Shown: one piece after another, positions 11,312 through 24,419 of the stretch
How positions within the stretch are numbered: the first letter of the stretch is position 1
How the letters are laid out: each line of letters opens with the position of its first letter
Notes under the pieces: model-generated
The model's database searches: none
What the model was told of the DNA's origin: nothing
The model's input: the letters and a program-made list of their open reading frames with translations, nothing else
Program-made: the position numbers and the translations under genes
NCBI GenBank assembly: GCA_019843655.1
Contig: JACDQD010000102.1
Span: forward strand, 443,501 to 507,500
DNA length: 64,000 nucleotides
Source of the DNA: Lethocerus indicus
Lineage: Eukaryota; Arthropoda; Insecta; Hemiptera; Belostomatidae
Reading direction: 5' to 3'

Positions 11312-13321
11312 CCGTTTGTCAAGCATGAAATAAAAATTGACCGCAAATTTTTGTCCCTTATTTATCTGTTGTTCCTGGATTGCTCTGTCTGTTTGGTGTT
11401 TATCCCCATTGTGTATTATATAAATGCGAATTGTTATGTATGTTAATGATGTAAATTATTCAGTTTTCAAGCTAATGGAGGGACTATATTGAGTATTGGG
11501 AGTATATTTGGATTATCTTCTCGCTTAATTAGTCCCACAATAAACAGTTTCACAAGAATCCCAGTGAACCGGACACAAGCAGAGTGTATTGTGTGACAGG
11601 GCTGGCGGGATGCTACATGGACGACCGACGTGCACAACTGTCTCGCTCTATTACTAACCTCAGATACCGGTCTAATTTAGGACCAAATAGACGAAACAGA
11701 CGGTACTCAAAAACCTGGAAGTATCTTACACTATATTCGGATAAATGGTTGATGCGTTAAATAAGTTATGCTAATAAGATGCATGTCCATAAAGATAATT
11801 TCATGCCTTCTTGAAATTAACACGGAGGAAATGAAAGATTATTCCCCTACGCAATTTAAGCTAATGCACTCACCCCGCTCCACCCCCGTTTTAAATAGAC
11901 TTGCCTCCCCTTATCTAAAAGGGGTTCCTCGCCAACCACCATTACCTAGTCGACGATTTAATCCCGTCCCCTGTGTGTTTGCGAGCGCGCTATCCGCAAG
12001 ATATAATCTCCATCCGAATTCCGAACTCGTTTTCCAGTCAATATATCACGTTTGGCGTTGAATTCCCGGGGGCCCGTATCTGGGCCCGTTCCCGTCGATC
12101 CCAGGGCATTGTGTACGGGGTGTCTAGGTTGGGGGGGGGGTGTTTTTCCTGATCGGAAATTCTTATTTCTAATGCGTCGTAGAAACCATTATTTATTCGG
12201 GGTAATATGGAATTTTAAATTTAATTGATCTGTAAGGAGGTCCTTCTTGATGCGACGAACTAATTTCTTTTACTTGCAGTAATTTTCGTGTTTAACTTAT
12301 CCAATTTCCTTTAGGGATTTTCAGCTTGATGTGGAGAGGATGTTTTTATACATTTTGAGTTTGCATTTCTAGTGCAAAGTTTTATTCCCTTAACTCGGAA
12401 GCAAGTGAATAAAAATTATCGAAGCAAACTTCGCGCATTATCTTCCAAAGAATGTGTTAAATTTAAGAATTAGAATGGATTATTCGGTGGAGAAAAGTAT
12501 TCTTGCGGCACTCCCTATGTATAGCATTGTCATGGTTTATAAATTAATAATAAAGCTCATTTTTAATTATATTTCAATGTTATAACTTTTGACAGGCAAA
12601 CAAATAAAATTCTACCCTAAAATAAAAAAAGATAAAAACCGTCGGCGCCCTTCTTAAAATTCGAAATATATATTTAGAGAAAAAGCCTTTTACTGTATTA
12701 TTCGATTAGAAACGGACGATTTCTTTTCCACCGGCTCCGACATTAGCACAGGGTCTTTTTACACTAATATAGAACAATTGAAAATATCTCCGTACGAACA
12801 ATCGAATAAAATCCTACGCTGAAATATTCGGCAGAAATCCTCCACGCTCTTCGCTGAATACTTCTCAGGGAATTCCGACATCCCGAAACGCGGTACCCTC
12901 TTCGCATAAAAGCCTTTATTTATTCCGAAATAACTGGGGGTGTGGAAATTTGATTTTAAACCCCAACATTATTGCGATCCCGCATCAATGAAGGTACATG
13001 GGGAAGAGGAGGGGGTACCGATAAAAAATTAAACTTTCTGTTAACATGCATATATATATTCCACAAAAAAACTATAAGAAAGATTCGCTTGTTTTTTTTA
13101 ACTGCGCATCTAGCGCTTCTTTTTCCTCTCGGTCGATTTTCATTGGGAAACCGGAATTGAGTTTTCCCCCGTGAAATAGAAAAAAAAACCTAGAGAAGCC
13201 CGCAAAAGCTTTTCCCTACCGGTTATCGACTCTCGGTTATCAGTATCTGCGAAATTGCAGACAGGTCGGTAATCGGAGGTTAATTGGCCATTAATGAAAT
13301 CTGGGAATAACCGTCGGAAAG

Positions 13322-13346
13322 GAGAGAGAGAGAGAGAGAAAAAAAG
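13322..13346 (+). repeat. (GA)n short microsatellite with A-tail
   Basis: About nine GA units run directly into a run of A. Slippage-prone simple sequence. Confidence 0.85.
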
Positions 13347-14348
13347 CAACTTTTGTAGCGACCGTGACCCGTGACCGCCCAGTATATTTTCAACCGTTTG
13401 TTTATTAAAACCGAACCAGCCGCTGAATTTCCCCCAATCGTATTGTTCAATTTAATTGCTACAATTTTGTCGTTCGCGTGTGAATATCTGGACATTGTTA
13501 CAGCGTTTTCTTCTCCCCCCCCCCGTTTCCTGGTTTATCTAAATAAGAAATTTGTCCTTCGGTCAATTTGGTCTAATTTCAATGGGTTAATTCCCTCTTT
13601 AATTCTTTCCAATAGAGCAGGGCACAGAGGAATTAGGGTTGTTTCAAACTTGCTGCGAAATTACTTCGCTCTTCAATTTTGTTTCAAAGCTTTAGTTGAT
13701 CAAAACCAACAAATTTTCTATTTGCCGATCCTATTCCCGAAATTATAAAGTATAAATATTAAAATATTATAATTCTTAAGTTAAATATAGGAAACCTCAT
13801 ATTCCCATATCGCAGGGCACTATTCACTATTTTCATATTTGCTGGCGTGTTTTCTGTAGTGCATCGAATCGTGTTCAATTTGTTCCTTTAAAATACTCGG
13901 CCTTTGTGCGCCGCCTACTGTAAAATCGGGACCTGTAGCAAATACAGTGTTAGAAATTTACATCGGCAATGCATATCGGGCTCATCGGCTATATAAGGTT
14001 ATGTTTTCATACAATGTACCGCGGATTTCAGCATCAATGAAACTGAATAAACTGAAAGAACAGGAAAAAATATCTAAACTGATAATTAGGAATTATTTAT
14101 AAAGGAAATTCTCAGACTGTAGTTGAGCCTTATCTGATATTTTTGGGGATTCTAATTACTGTCATATATTAAAGAATATGCCGTTACTACGAACGATCAG
14201 AGCATGATTTAGGACGAGAGCATATAAAATCGCTACTGTCATAGAACTGTAGAACCAAGAAAACAGGCAAGGAATTTTAAGCTCGAATAAACTAATACAC
14301 GAACAGCTATTTTCGCATAACGCGTCTCTACGGAATATTCGTAATCAT

Positions 14349-14371
14349 GCGCCATACAGGTAGTATGGCGC
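14349..14371. repeat. Perfect 9-bp GC-containing stem-loop
   Basis: GCGCCATAC (14349-14357) and GTATGGCGC (14363-14371) pair fully across AGGTA. It has more GC than the other hairpins here and lies in AT-rich sequence. It is too short for a miRNA precursor, and no terminator logic applies in a eukaryote. Confidence 0.65.
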
Positions 14372-15135
14372 TTCTAACGCACCATGAATATATGATTTCA
14401 TCGGATGAATACTAAACGTGCATAATTCAAACGGGTGTTCGAATGGGATATTTTGAAAATATTCTGAGACGTCTATTTTAATGGCCGTTGTTTTTCTCTG
14501 TAATGGCGTTACACGGGAATGACCAGACAGGACGGACACCCCGCTTATTTATAGCCGTTTCATTCTTAACAGCGGAGAAACATTCTTTCCGGCTTCGACA
14601 GAGGTACCGATTGCTGATTAGTATGTGTAAATATTATATCGTTTATATACGGGTGTTCGGCAATCGCCAAAGCCAGTTCCGAATAGTTCTTTAATGGCGT
14701 TCTGAGAACGCCCCGCGAAGCGTTCGCGTGTCTGGCGTCGGCGCTATTAAAACGAAAGAATCCGGACGATTAATCAGCCCGATACCGTTCGTTAAAATAC
14801 GCCGTATATCTTATTGTCCAGTCAATTCATCACAAACGCGGTAATAACTCGGGCGGCGGTGGAAATGTGCGACGTGAAAAACTTGATATTACAATATTCG
14901 GTTGATGTCGCGGTCATTTGGGTAGTTCGGTCCGTCGATTGTGGAGCACTATCGAGAGCATCTCGAGGGTTTTTCGGCTCTATTTCTTCTCAAGTGGACC
15001 TTTATTGATGATGAGCTTTGAGCGCTAGGCGAAAACTACGCCACGTGAAATCCTGGTCATCCTGGTAACAGGATGATTGTACATCAACGCCCCATTATAA
15101 AAATAAATCATAGATCAAATCAGTAATTTTTCCAG

Positions 15136-15150
15136 GAGTTCAAACTTTCA
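15136..15150 (+). other. Possible 15-base microexon
   Basis: TAATTTTTCCAG precedes GAGTTCAAACTTTCA, which is followed by the consensus donor GTAAGT (15151-15156). The length is divisible by three and would insert Glu-Phe-Lys-Leu-Ser in phase 0. The pyrimidine tract is short and no neighbouring exon is known. Chance is a real alternative. Confidence 0.2.
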
Positions 15151-15419
15151 GTAAGTTTCTCGGTAATTTGTAAATTCACACTTCGATTACAAGCATATCA
15201 GAAAAATATTGTATAGTTGTAAATAGTTCCAATTTTTTCCAAAATTATACATTGAATATTGTGACGAACATTTGACTGATATTATTATTCAACTTGAATT
15301 ACAAATATATTTATTTTATCAAGATTCTAAAAAATTATTCTAAGCGGGCAATAAAAGTTCACTAGTGAAAGGCCAATTTACGAAATTGGTTTGGAATTTG
15401 GTTCTGCTCCAATGAAATA

Positions 15420-16719
15420 TATTACCGGGTGTTGTTCGGGCCGGGCTTATTTCTCTCGGATTTCCCCGCTGTCCACCATTTGGCAAGCAGTTCCCAGAGA
15501 AACCGGCGTTTAAATCCCGTCATATTTATCTTCGGCCCACTTCCGGTACGACTCCTGGAGGTTTGTCCCCGGCAGGGTTAATTTCGTCTGTCCGGTCTGA
15601 AATTTCTAATTCCTAGTTTTAACCCCAATCACCGGCCATTTACTTGTTGAGCGTTCTACCACCCCTTCAAAATATTCCGGAATTAAACCCTTCGTGAATT
15701 CGTTCATCTTGTTCAACTTTCAACGGATCTCTTTTCGCGGCCCCAGGCGGAACTTCGGAACGGACTGTTTTTCCGGGCGGCTTTGAAAGCGAAACGGACA
15801 AAACGTTTTCGCCCCCCAAAAAGGAGTTTCCCGCACTTTCGCTAATTTACAGTTAACTGCCTAATTTCTTTAATCGGTAAACATTTTTCAATTAGTGAAA
15901 TAAAGCCTGTTGGTCCAATGAGAACAATTAGAAAATGAATTACTGAACTGTAGTATTGAACGATCGTTTGTAATAATGTAATATTTGTATGAATTTGAAA
16001 ATATTAACTTAACACTTTTCTCATTGAGTAAATTTGACTATTTAAAATCGAGAAGCGAGGATGTTTTGTCAGGAACATGCAGGTTGTACACATTATGGGA
16101 TATAACTTAAGAATTATAAGCTCAATCTGTTTATAGTTTTGACTTGATTATAGTTTCCTGCACACATAGTGTTAGGATCCATAGAAGTGACTCGTAGCTC
16201 CCCACTCATCCTCAATTGACACTTTTAACGGACCATACACTATTGACACCTGCGTGCGTTCCAGCAGTTACGTCGTCGTAACTTAGGGAAACTAAAACTC
16301 TGGACGTTTCTACGATTCTTTTCGTTGCATTTGTCGCCCCCGGAGGCCCAGCACCACCCCCAGTTAATGCCCTAGGATCTGATCAGATAACCGGCGGCGG
16401 CGGCGGTAATGACAGTGGGGGAAACTGCCGGAGCCCGAAGTGCGGGCAGGGACGTTTCTCCGGGTGGCCGACCCCCCTGAAATCGGAAAAATGAATTACA
16501 GAGCGTTCATTAAACGCCCCACGGTTACCGCTTTTGTGTCCGGGGGTCGGACATCTGATACGGGACACACAAATCGGAGATAACAACGACAAAACCCCGG
16601 GTTTTTCCGTTTCCGTTTACTATTTGTTGTCGGTAATTACAGGATTTCCAAAGTGCCCAGACGTGGCGCACTGCAACTCCCCCGAATTACAGAAAGCCTT
16701 ACGCCGCCAGAAATGATTA
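15420..16719. other. GC-rich patches with (CGG)5
   Basis: GC-rich DNA at 15420-15840 and 16330-16720 is separated by AT-rich sequence. (CGG)5 lies at 16392-16406. Open frames of 60-69 codons are unremarkable. No gene seen. Confidence 0.5.
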
Positions 16720-19010
16720 CAGGAACACTTACACACCGGGGGTCCATAATTGAAGTCATACTCTGGCCACTCAGAGGAAGAAATAACCTTTCAAAAATGT
16801 AGTCAAATTCAACATGATTTATCTATTTTTATTTGCGTTAACAGCATTTGGCAGTCGAAAGGTGCAAATATTCCACCATGTAGCTGAATATTTCTCAGCA
16901 GCGAGAGGCCGAAATTAAGCTTATTCCGGACGGGCGAAAGGAGGCAGAAAATCCGAAGACGTTTTAAATCTGCACCTTTAATTCTGAGTTATACTTTCCA
17001 GAACACATCAGATTTCTGTATTCAAATTTTACCCATAGTAACCTGCAGTTCATAATGGAGTTTGATTTGTAGATTAGACAGCTGTAGTCCTAATCTGTAT
17101 TGTAGAGGAAAAACAGATAATTCAATGTATAATCTGAAGGAGAGTTTATTTTCGCACAAATGACCTGTTAGATTGACTTACTTATTTTACTTGATGATTG
17201 GGAATTGGAATGAGAATTGGCGAGGAGAAGGGGGGCGGAAGAAAAAACGGAGCGCGTTACTTAATGTTTTATTTATGCGAGCTGCATTTATCTCGAGCAT
17301 AACTGTTGTCGACAAAGAATAATAGGATTTGAGTTTGATTGATACGGGTCATTTTCATTCGTGTACCGGCTTTCGCGTTCTTGCATATAACGCCCGAGGG
17401 TTGCGTTTCATAGTCATTCCAATCGCTTTGCCGGAGAAAATCATGGAAAGAAAGATTTAGGGAATTTAATTCATTATTCAATTTATATATTTAACACTGT
17501 GGTAAAGTTCTGAAAATTAATGATAAATTTAATTCATTTATATATTTATAATTCGCTGTTTGGCAAGATTTCCAACTGTTACAATTATATTCCTTGTAGC
17601 AAATGCCTGTACTACAGAACTGCATTCCTGTACTTCTCTGAAACTCGTGCACCCAATGCCAGTGGTGTGTTAGGTGATGTTTTCGTCTTCAGTAATTCTC
17701 CCCCCTCTTCAATAATATCGCGCTATTACTCCCGCCCACCGCCCCACAAATCACACTTCCGCTCGGTCGAAATCCGGCGGCGGTTGGAATGAAATGGAGC
17801 TAAATGTTTAATAAACATCTGGGCGAAGTTTGAGCCGCCCGCTAGTTGGTAACTGGATATATAGGCCCTCTGTGTTAGGGCCCGAAATGATTGGTACAAA
17901 CCGTCCATCAACATAAGACATTTTATAGGAAGACCCTATAAACATTTGTGAAAGAAATGGTCAAAGAGGTTTTACTTAATTTAGGCCAGAGGAAGCATCC
18001 ATTCGACACTTCCACATTTACGGTAAATTGACACAGCGTTAACGTTAAATAACATCTAGAGTTGCAATAAAATGCTAACGGAGAAAATTGACGTTTTAGT
18101 TCGTATAATTTAAGATCGAACAGAATATTATGTTGTAATTTAAAAACCGTGATAAAAGGCACTATTTATACTTAGAATTTATGACAGACATTTTTATAAC
18201 CGTTTCGGACTGTTAATAGAAATCGTTCGCATCTGAAAATCCGCCGGCATAATTCAAAATTTGCGGCGATAAAACTAGGTCGCGTATTTGATTCGGTCAT
18301 CCTCTATTTTCGTGGGAGCATTTTAATTGGTAAATTAGAGTGTTGCTGCCGCCTGTGTGCATTGTGTGTGGTCCACAACTCGAGTCCTAACGAGTTCCAA
18401 TGGGCCACAGAAGTTTTGATCTGTGTGCGATGAGAAAATTGCCACTTCGTATTGCATAAATTGCATAGTTTTTCGGCTCACAAACGATTATCCACCCTTT
18501 TCTACGTTTTGATATATATTAGAGCTGTTTAAACCGGACGCAAACATGACAAACGACAACGTTGGTTGTTGCTCTATTTTGATTTCCCGCCCTTAATTAA
18601 CGTGGAAAGTACTCTTGGCAACAGTCGCAGACGCGTATCCCGTCAGTTAAAATTGTTTTATAAATGTGGCGGCGGCGTTCTTTATTTCAAAAATATACCT
18701 GTATTGGCCTCTTTTGGAAAAACAGGCTTTTGAAATTTGGTACAATTGCCATATCTATCCTTCTCCAATCCTAACCGAACGGCTTTTTGCTCTCATTATT
18801 AGCAGTCCTTTAAAAATACAGTAATCTACTTTCGCACTTTGAACTAAAAACCCGAAAACATATTCCAGTGAACTGCTGTACAGTTACTGCAGTACGACGA
18901 TTCACCGCATGTGTACGACATACCCATTTATTAGTGTATTTTTGGTAATGGTGCATATGTCTAGAATAAATAGTGCTCATCTCACCGCAGTTCCTAATCT
19001 GGAAATCACA
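16720..19010. other. AT-rich non-coding stretch
   Basis: Frames up to 90 codons, none recognisable. CTGTACAGTTACTGCAG near 18880 is a set of overlapping short dyads. No splice pair or RNA gene found. Confidence 0.55.
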
Positions 19011-19490
<480 letters not shown>

Positions 19491-19499
19491 CCATGTTCG

Positions 19500-20719
19500 G
19501 ATTCCTCGAAATTCGGTATAATCCTCGAAATACCCGGGAAAACCTGAAGTGACAGACGGAACTTTAGTCCCGAACATCGTTGGAAGCCATAAGACCTGTT
19601 GGGAAGAATGAACCGAACCGTTATTTAATTTTCTGGTCTGTGTGATTCGTAATATCTTTGATTAACAAAGGTATACTTCATAAAAAATTGGAATAAAAAT
19701 GTCTTCGAACGGAAATCAGAATTATTCAAGATCCATCCGAAAAATTACATTTTCAAAATAGATCATATTTTTACTATCCTTTCCCCGTCCCTTTGATTAT
19801 TAGGGTTAAAGAGCTGGTCCTTATTTAGAGCGACTACCGACTCTGGCGGAAAGCCGAACGCCGGCCATTCCTTCGGGAGTCGAACCCTCGTTTCCGCCCC
19901 GCCCTCTAAAGAGTTTAATGGGGATTAAGTTCAATCGCTCGTGCCGGAAGGGAAGTGGAGAGAAATATTGGAGCGAGATAACCCCTCCCCGCTATTCCCA
20001 TCCCGCGGACGGAAAGGAGGACGGTATAGAGGCGGGGGAGGATAAAGAGGGACAGACTTAGAGACAGAGACAGACAGAGAGAGAGAGAGAGAGAGAGAGA
20101 AGCAGAGACCGAGAAAGAGATTCTGGCAGGCTTCCCATTTCCTAGATAGCCGCGATTCTCACTAGACCGTGACCGGATTTGACTCGGGCGGACACGGTTT
20201 TCATACTCCGCCGGTTTTATTTTAGTTTGATTCAAAAATTTAATATTTCCCACTTCGTACCGAAAATCCATTATTCAGACTGAATAGGATCAGTTCAGAA
20301 GTCCTTTATGGCCAGAAGGTCCACTCAGTAATTGAGTTTAACGGCCATGAATCAATATGCTTCCAAATAATCCCCCTTCGATTTCTTACATCACTGTAAG
20401 ATACTAATTAATAGTATTATATACTTAATTTAGATATAATTAATATTAAGATGACGACTATAATCTTATAATTAATGATACTTATTATGAACTCAAGATT
20501 CATATTGACTATTCCCATCATCGTTCCTCTTTTGACCTTCTTAACCGAATTTGAGCGATGAATCATTTTAGCTGTAATCGCAAATTATCTACATAACCTT
20601 ATTATTGCTGATAATAGTAATCTGTTTATAACTGTAAGGCGTAATAAAGAAGGAAGTCCGGCCTTATTTTATATGTATTCAACTAGTAATTTGATATTTT
20701 CTATCCCAGACCGCCTCCC
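19500..20719. other. Non-coding DNA with a short GA tract
   Basis: GC-rich from about 19830 to 20220, AT-rich after. The 118-codon minus-strand frame (19915-20271) is partly a Ser/Leu translation of the GA tract. A very AT-rich patch at 20400-20470 has several imperfect dyads. No gene. Confidence 0.55.
20076..20101 (+). repeat. (GA)n microsatellite
   Basis: Thirteen GA-type units preceded by imperfect GACAGA sequence from about 20050. Confidence 0.9.
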
Positions 20720-22499
20720 TCCCCACCGTCCAAAAAAAATATGTAGCCGCCCTGAATAGAATCTGTTCAATTGAACGTGAGCCTCAGCGCCGCGCCAATG
20801 TATATACACTTTCTGGAGGCCCGAAACTCAATAACCGAATTTTTGAGGGGGCAAACCGCATCTTGCATTCAAAACGGCCCTTTCTGACGCGCAGACGGGC
20901 ACGGGCTGCTGGCGCTGGGGTGGAAGTTATATAAGCGTCCTCGTAACATGCATACACATTACAGATGGAACGGGTGGCTTCACCCCAACCATCCCCCTCC
21001 TCCACATCCTAAGTCCTAAGACCCTTTTCCCTCGGCCATTTCTGGGCACCCGGCATCTGGGCCTCCACCCGGTAAAAATCGATCTTTTTAACCCATAAAA
21101 TATTTATGTACTTATAAAGAGGATATCTCTAGGCATCTCTACCTGGTTGCTCTCCGCCGCGTTCTTGGAGGGCGCACCAATTATGGGGCCATTTTTCCTA
21201 ACCGACTTGTCCTTATAATTGGCTTCTGTTTTTAGTTTCTCCCGCATAATTGGACAAAAGTTATCCGCATTAAAAATCCGCCCCTGTATTATTTTCCGTG
21301 TAGAAAATGTTCGTTTTCTTTCTGCCTATCCTAAACATTACTAGGTTTAATACTTCTGGTCGAATAAGAACTAGAGTGCCCAAATTCAACATAATAGTAG
21401 TTCTTTTATTATAATAAATGCCTGATATTATAATCAGCGCATGAAACTATCACATATTTGTGGAAATGCATACTTTCTATCATTAGAATTCTTCTTCATA
21501 CCAATGAAATAATATGGGATCATTGATTTATGTTAGTTGCCGAATAATTTTGCCGCTTGAAATGAGGAATTCAGTATTTTATTTCAAATTTTTATTGCCA
21601 CGAACTTTAATATAAGGGAATACTGGTCAATCAAACACAAAACTCGGGGTAGCGAAGGCGCCACAGTAATAATATTTCAGAATGTTTGTAAAAGTCCAAG
21701 CTAATAATAATAAGGTCATTTGCATTTAAACGTGAAAGCGAACAAATTGAATCTTAAGGCCGGGAATAAGGAATTGTTTGGGGGAGGAATTCGAGTAATC
21801 CGGTTCGAAAAAAAAATTGTGTAGAATTTTTTTTTGTGTCAGGTTCAGTTAGTCTCAATTAATTATACACGAGATGTTAGTTATGCCGGGCGGGCGGGGC
21901 CGGTCAACAAGGCGGCGGATTAGGCCGCCACGGTGGGGTGGGGAGGACCCCCTCTATCGCGTGCGGCATTAATCACGGTTCGTGATGGTGCTCGTATCAC
22001 GGAACTATAGAGAATTATCGCCGGTGTGGTGGTAAAGGGGGTTGAGGGGGTGGCCGGGGTGGGGGTGGTCTAGCACCCCCGACAGATGTCCGCGCCCCCG
22101 GCCACCGAATAAATCAGTACCGATTTGTAATTCCGGTCGGGCCAATATTACCGCGGATCGTGGCGGAATTCGCTACGCTGTGGCGGCAAGGTTTGATTAA
22201 TGTTCGGCGTACGAATTTTAGCGTTATTCCCAAATGATCATCTTTGTGTCACCGGAGGTGTAGGCGGATGAACGTAGACCTCGGTAGCCCAAGACTAAAA
22301 AACAGTTATCCACTCCTCTCTACGCGCATAATATTTATCTGCGCACTCTCTCATTATCTAGAGTTACAAATTGAGGATCAATTTATCTCGAATTGCAATC
22401 GTGCGCTAGAGGTTTCGGTTAGAACCGAAAAGGGAAAATATTTCGGAGGTCCCGCGTCCGTCCTCCGGACATTATCTGAGGGACTTAATTAAAGCGAAT
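20720..22499. other. GC-rich blocks around an AT-rich core
   Basis: GC-rich at 20720-21080 and 21880-22180, AT-rich between. ATCACG-GTT-CGTGAT at about 21972-21986 is a small dyad, with ATCACGG again near 21996. A strong G-quadruplex motif is listed separately. The open frame at 22244-22492 is unrecognised. Confidence 0.5.
22037..22065 (+). other. Strong G-quadruplex motif
   Basis: G runs of 5, 5, 4 and 5 bases are separated by TTGA, TGGCC and T. This fully satisfies the four-tract pattern with short loops, in a CpG-rich block. Confidence 0.75.
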
Positions 22500-24419
22500 G
22501 CATTATCCACAATTTGGAGACCAAATATTTTGTCAAGGGATAGAACAAACACGTGCGCTACGGTAGATTGTGTATGCGGGAGCTTCCTTTTTTCTTTCGG
22601 TTGAAATTTAAATTTAGTTTACCGATCGAAAACCGGGGCCGGGCTATATATTTTGCGGCCGATGATGTTTAAAAAAAAACGATAGTAGTAAAATACCGTT
22701 TTATATTTTAATGAATGCGCATATATGAATCGGCTCGGAACGCATGATTCGGAATAATTGTGCGGAATTTCGACGATGCGACGGTATCGGGCTGATTTAA
22801 TTAGGCTCGTGCTATAATGGCTTTCAAATGAGATGATAACGCACTCAATATTAAATTATACTCAAATTGAATTATCATACACAAACGAAGGTATCGTTTT
22901 TTTTAAAAAAGGAGTTTATATGTTTCGTACCTGGCGGCAGTAATATATGAATAGATTCGCTTCAGAAATCATAAAACGTAACCTATTCACACTTCAGTTT
23001 GTAGGCTGGATTGCTGGTATAAGGAGGGGCGGAGCATGAGCACGATCGATTGGAATTTCTTTATTTAAATACAGTCTAATATCGGATAAAAGATTTAACT
23101 GAATCAGAACCGAGTTCACGTTCGACGCGTATTTGAATGGAAGATGATAATCATACTTGTATGATTACTGATGAAATTGAAACAACAATTTAATATAAAT
23201 ATAATAAAACATCCAGTTTACATTTCCTCTCTTAGATACATTAGTATTCCGGCAATAAGTTTTAGAATTTATGAATGGAGATTATTTCTAAACTTACTTC
23301 CGGTAGAGTGGCGTGTATCAAGGTTCGGACTGGGCGTTCCCGTTCGAGACGGAAACATCCCCGTATTCGATTCCAATCGGGGATTTCTAGTGTGTTGGGG
23401 GTAAATTCGGACGATTAAACGTCGGAGAATAGCGGGCCCCACAGTGGGGGATGGAATGGAAAAAAAGAGACGGTGAGGGGCGACAATCAGAAAATGGGGC
23501 CCACCCCTGGACCCCGTCGGGGGGTTTTTACATTTCCGCGAGTTACAGCCCTTCCGTGCACTTCGACAATTGGCTTTTTCATTTGGAATTTTCGTTCTAA
23601 TTACGTGCGAACGCGCATTATCTAAGGAAAGATAACACGCTGTATTTATATACGAGGGAGCAGTGAAAGCTGGAATTGGAGAAACGTTGACAAATTTGTT
23701 TTCATCATCAAGTTCATAAATCATCGAGAAAATTGTATACTGTTGAGTAAATTGATATATTTGGATGGGGCGTATTGCGTCGTTTCTGTGAGCTAGTTCG
23801 AAGTTTTATATGGTTCTTTTTAACAGCAATTTTCTTCCAATATTAACCTGCTCTCCCTCCAATAAACTTTATATGTTGTACCCCGTCTCGCATTTCCAAG
23901 TTTTACATTGCCTGCATCAATTTCAGAATGGTTCCCAATGTTGTCAACAGTAAACTGCATCCTATATAATAGAGTATTCGAAGTTTTTTTATTCATTTAC
24001 TGTTTTTTTGGGTTTTGTAATTTGTCAAAAATAAACTAAACAGATTTAAAGTATACGAATGATTTTAATATAGATAAAACTGGCCTTTCTTTTTGTGACT
24101 TGCTCTTTGGCTGTTTTAATAAACAATGTACAAAAGTGGCCCGCGTTGCCTGGAATTAATAAGCCGGAGCAATAACAAGTATAATGAGGTAATAATTTCT
24201 TTCCTCGCAAACTTCGCAGTTTCGTGCCCGGCGGCTAGTTTCTTTTTTAGGCTTATCTCCAAACGCATATCCTATTGAATAAACTACAATTGTCCGGGCG
24301 GTCCGTCACTAAACTGAAATAATTCGTTTCTGAAGAATTTGTTTTAGTATCAATATTATTTGAAACAGGCTCCTGGCTTAATTGAGATCCACAGTGTACC
24401 TATTGACACTTGATACGGG
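22500..24419. other. Non-coding DNA, GC patch at 23.27-23.55 kb
   Basis: GGCTATATAT occurs at 22642-22651 between GC-rich flanks. The 151-codon minus-strand frame (23269-23724) has no recognised motif. I see no supported feature. Confidence 0.5.

Larger units (their letters stand above)
10566..15419. other. Long AT-rich stretch with small hairpins
   Basis: No protein recognised; the longest frame is 125 codons (13371-13748). A G10 run lies near 12130-12139. Two similar ~25-base segments with GCTGAAATATTCGG and GCTGAATACTTCTCAGGG lie near 12819 and 12853. The palindrome at 11294, GA run at 13322, hairpin at 14349 and possible microexon at 15136 are listed separately. Confidence 0.5.

Noticed and set aside
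19866..19895. Minus-strand GGTTCGACTCC, a good B-box match
   Set aside because: T-stem has three pairs, and there is no A-box, D-arm or acceptor stem upstream.
22642..22651. GGCTATATAT, also at 57905-57914 and reverse-complemented at 60727-60736, taken as TATA boxes
   Set aside because: Three copies of one 10-mer in 64 kb is not rare when all 10-mers are considered, and no start-site element or gene follows.
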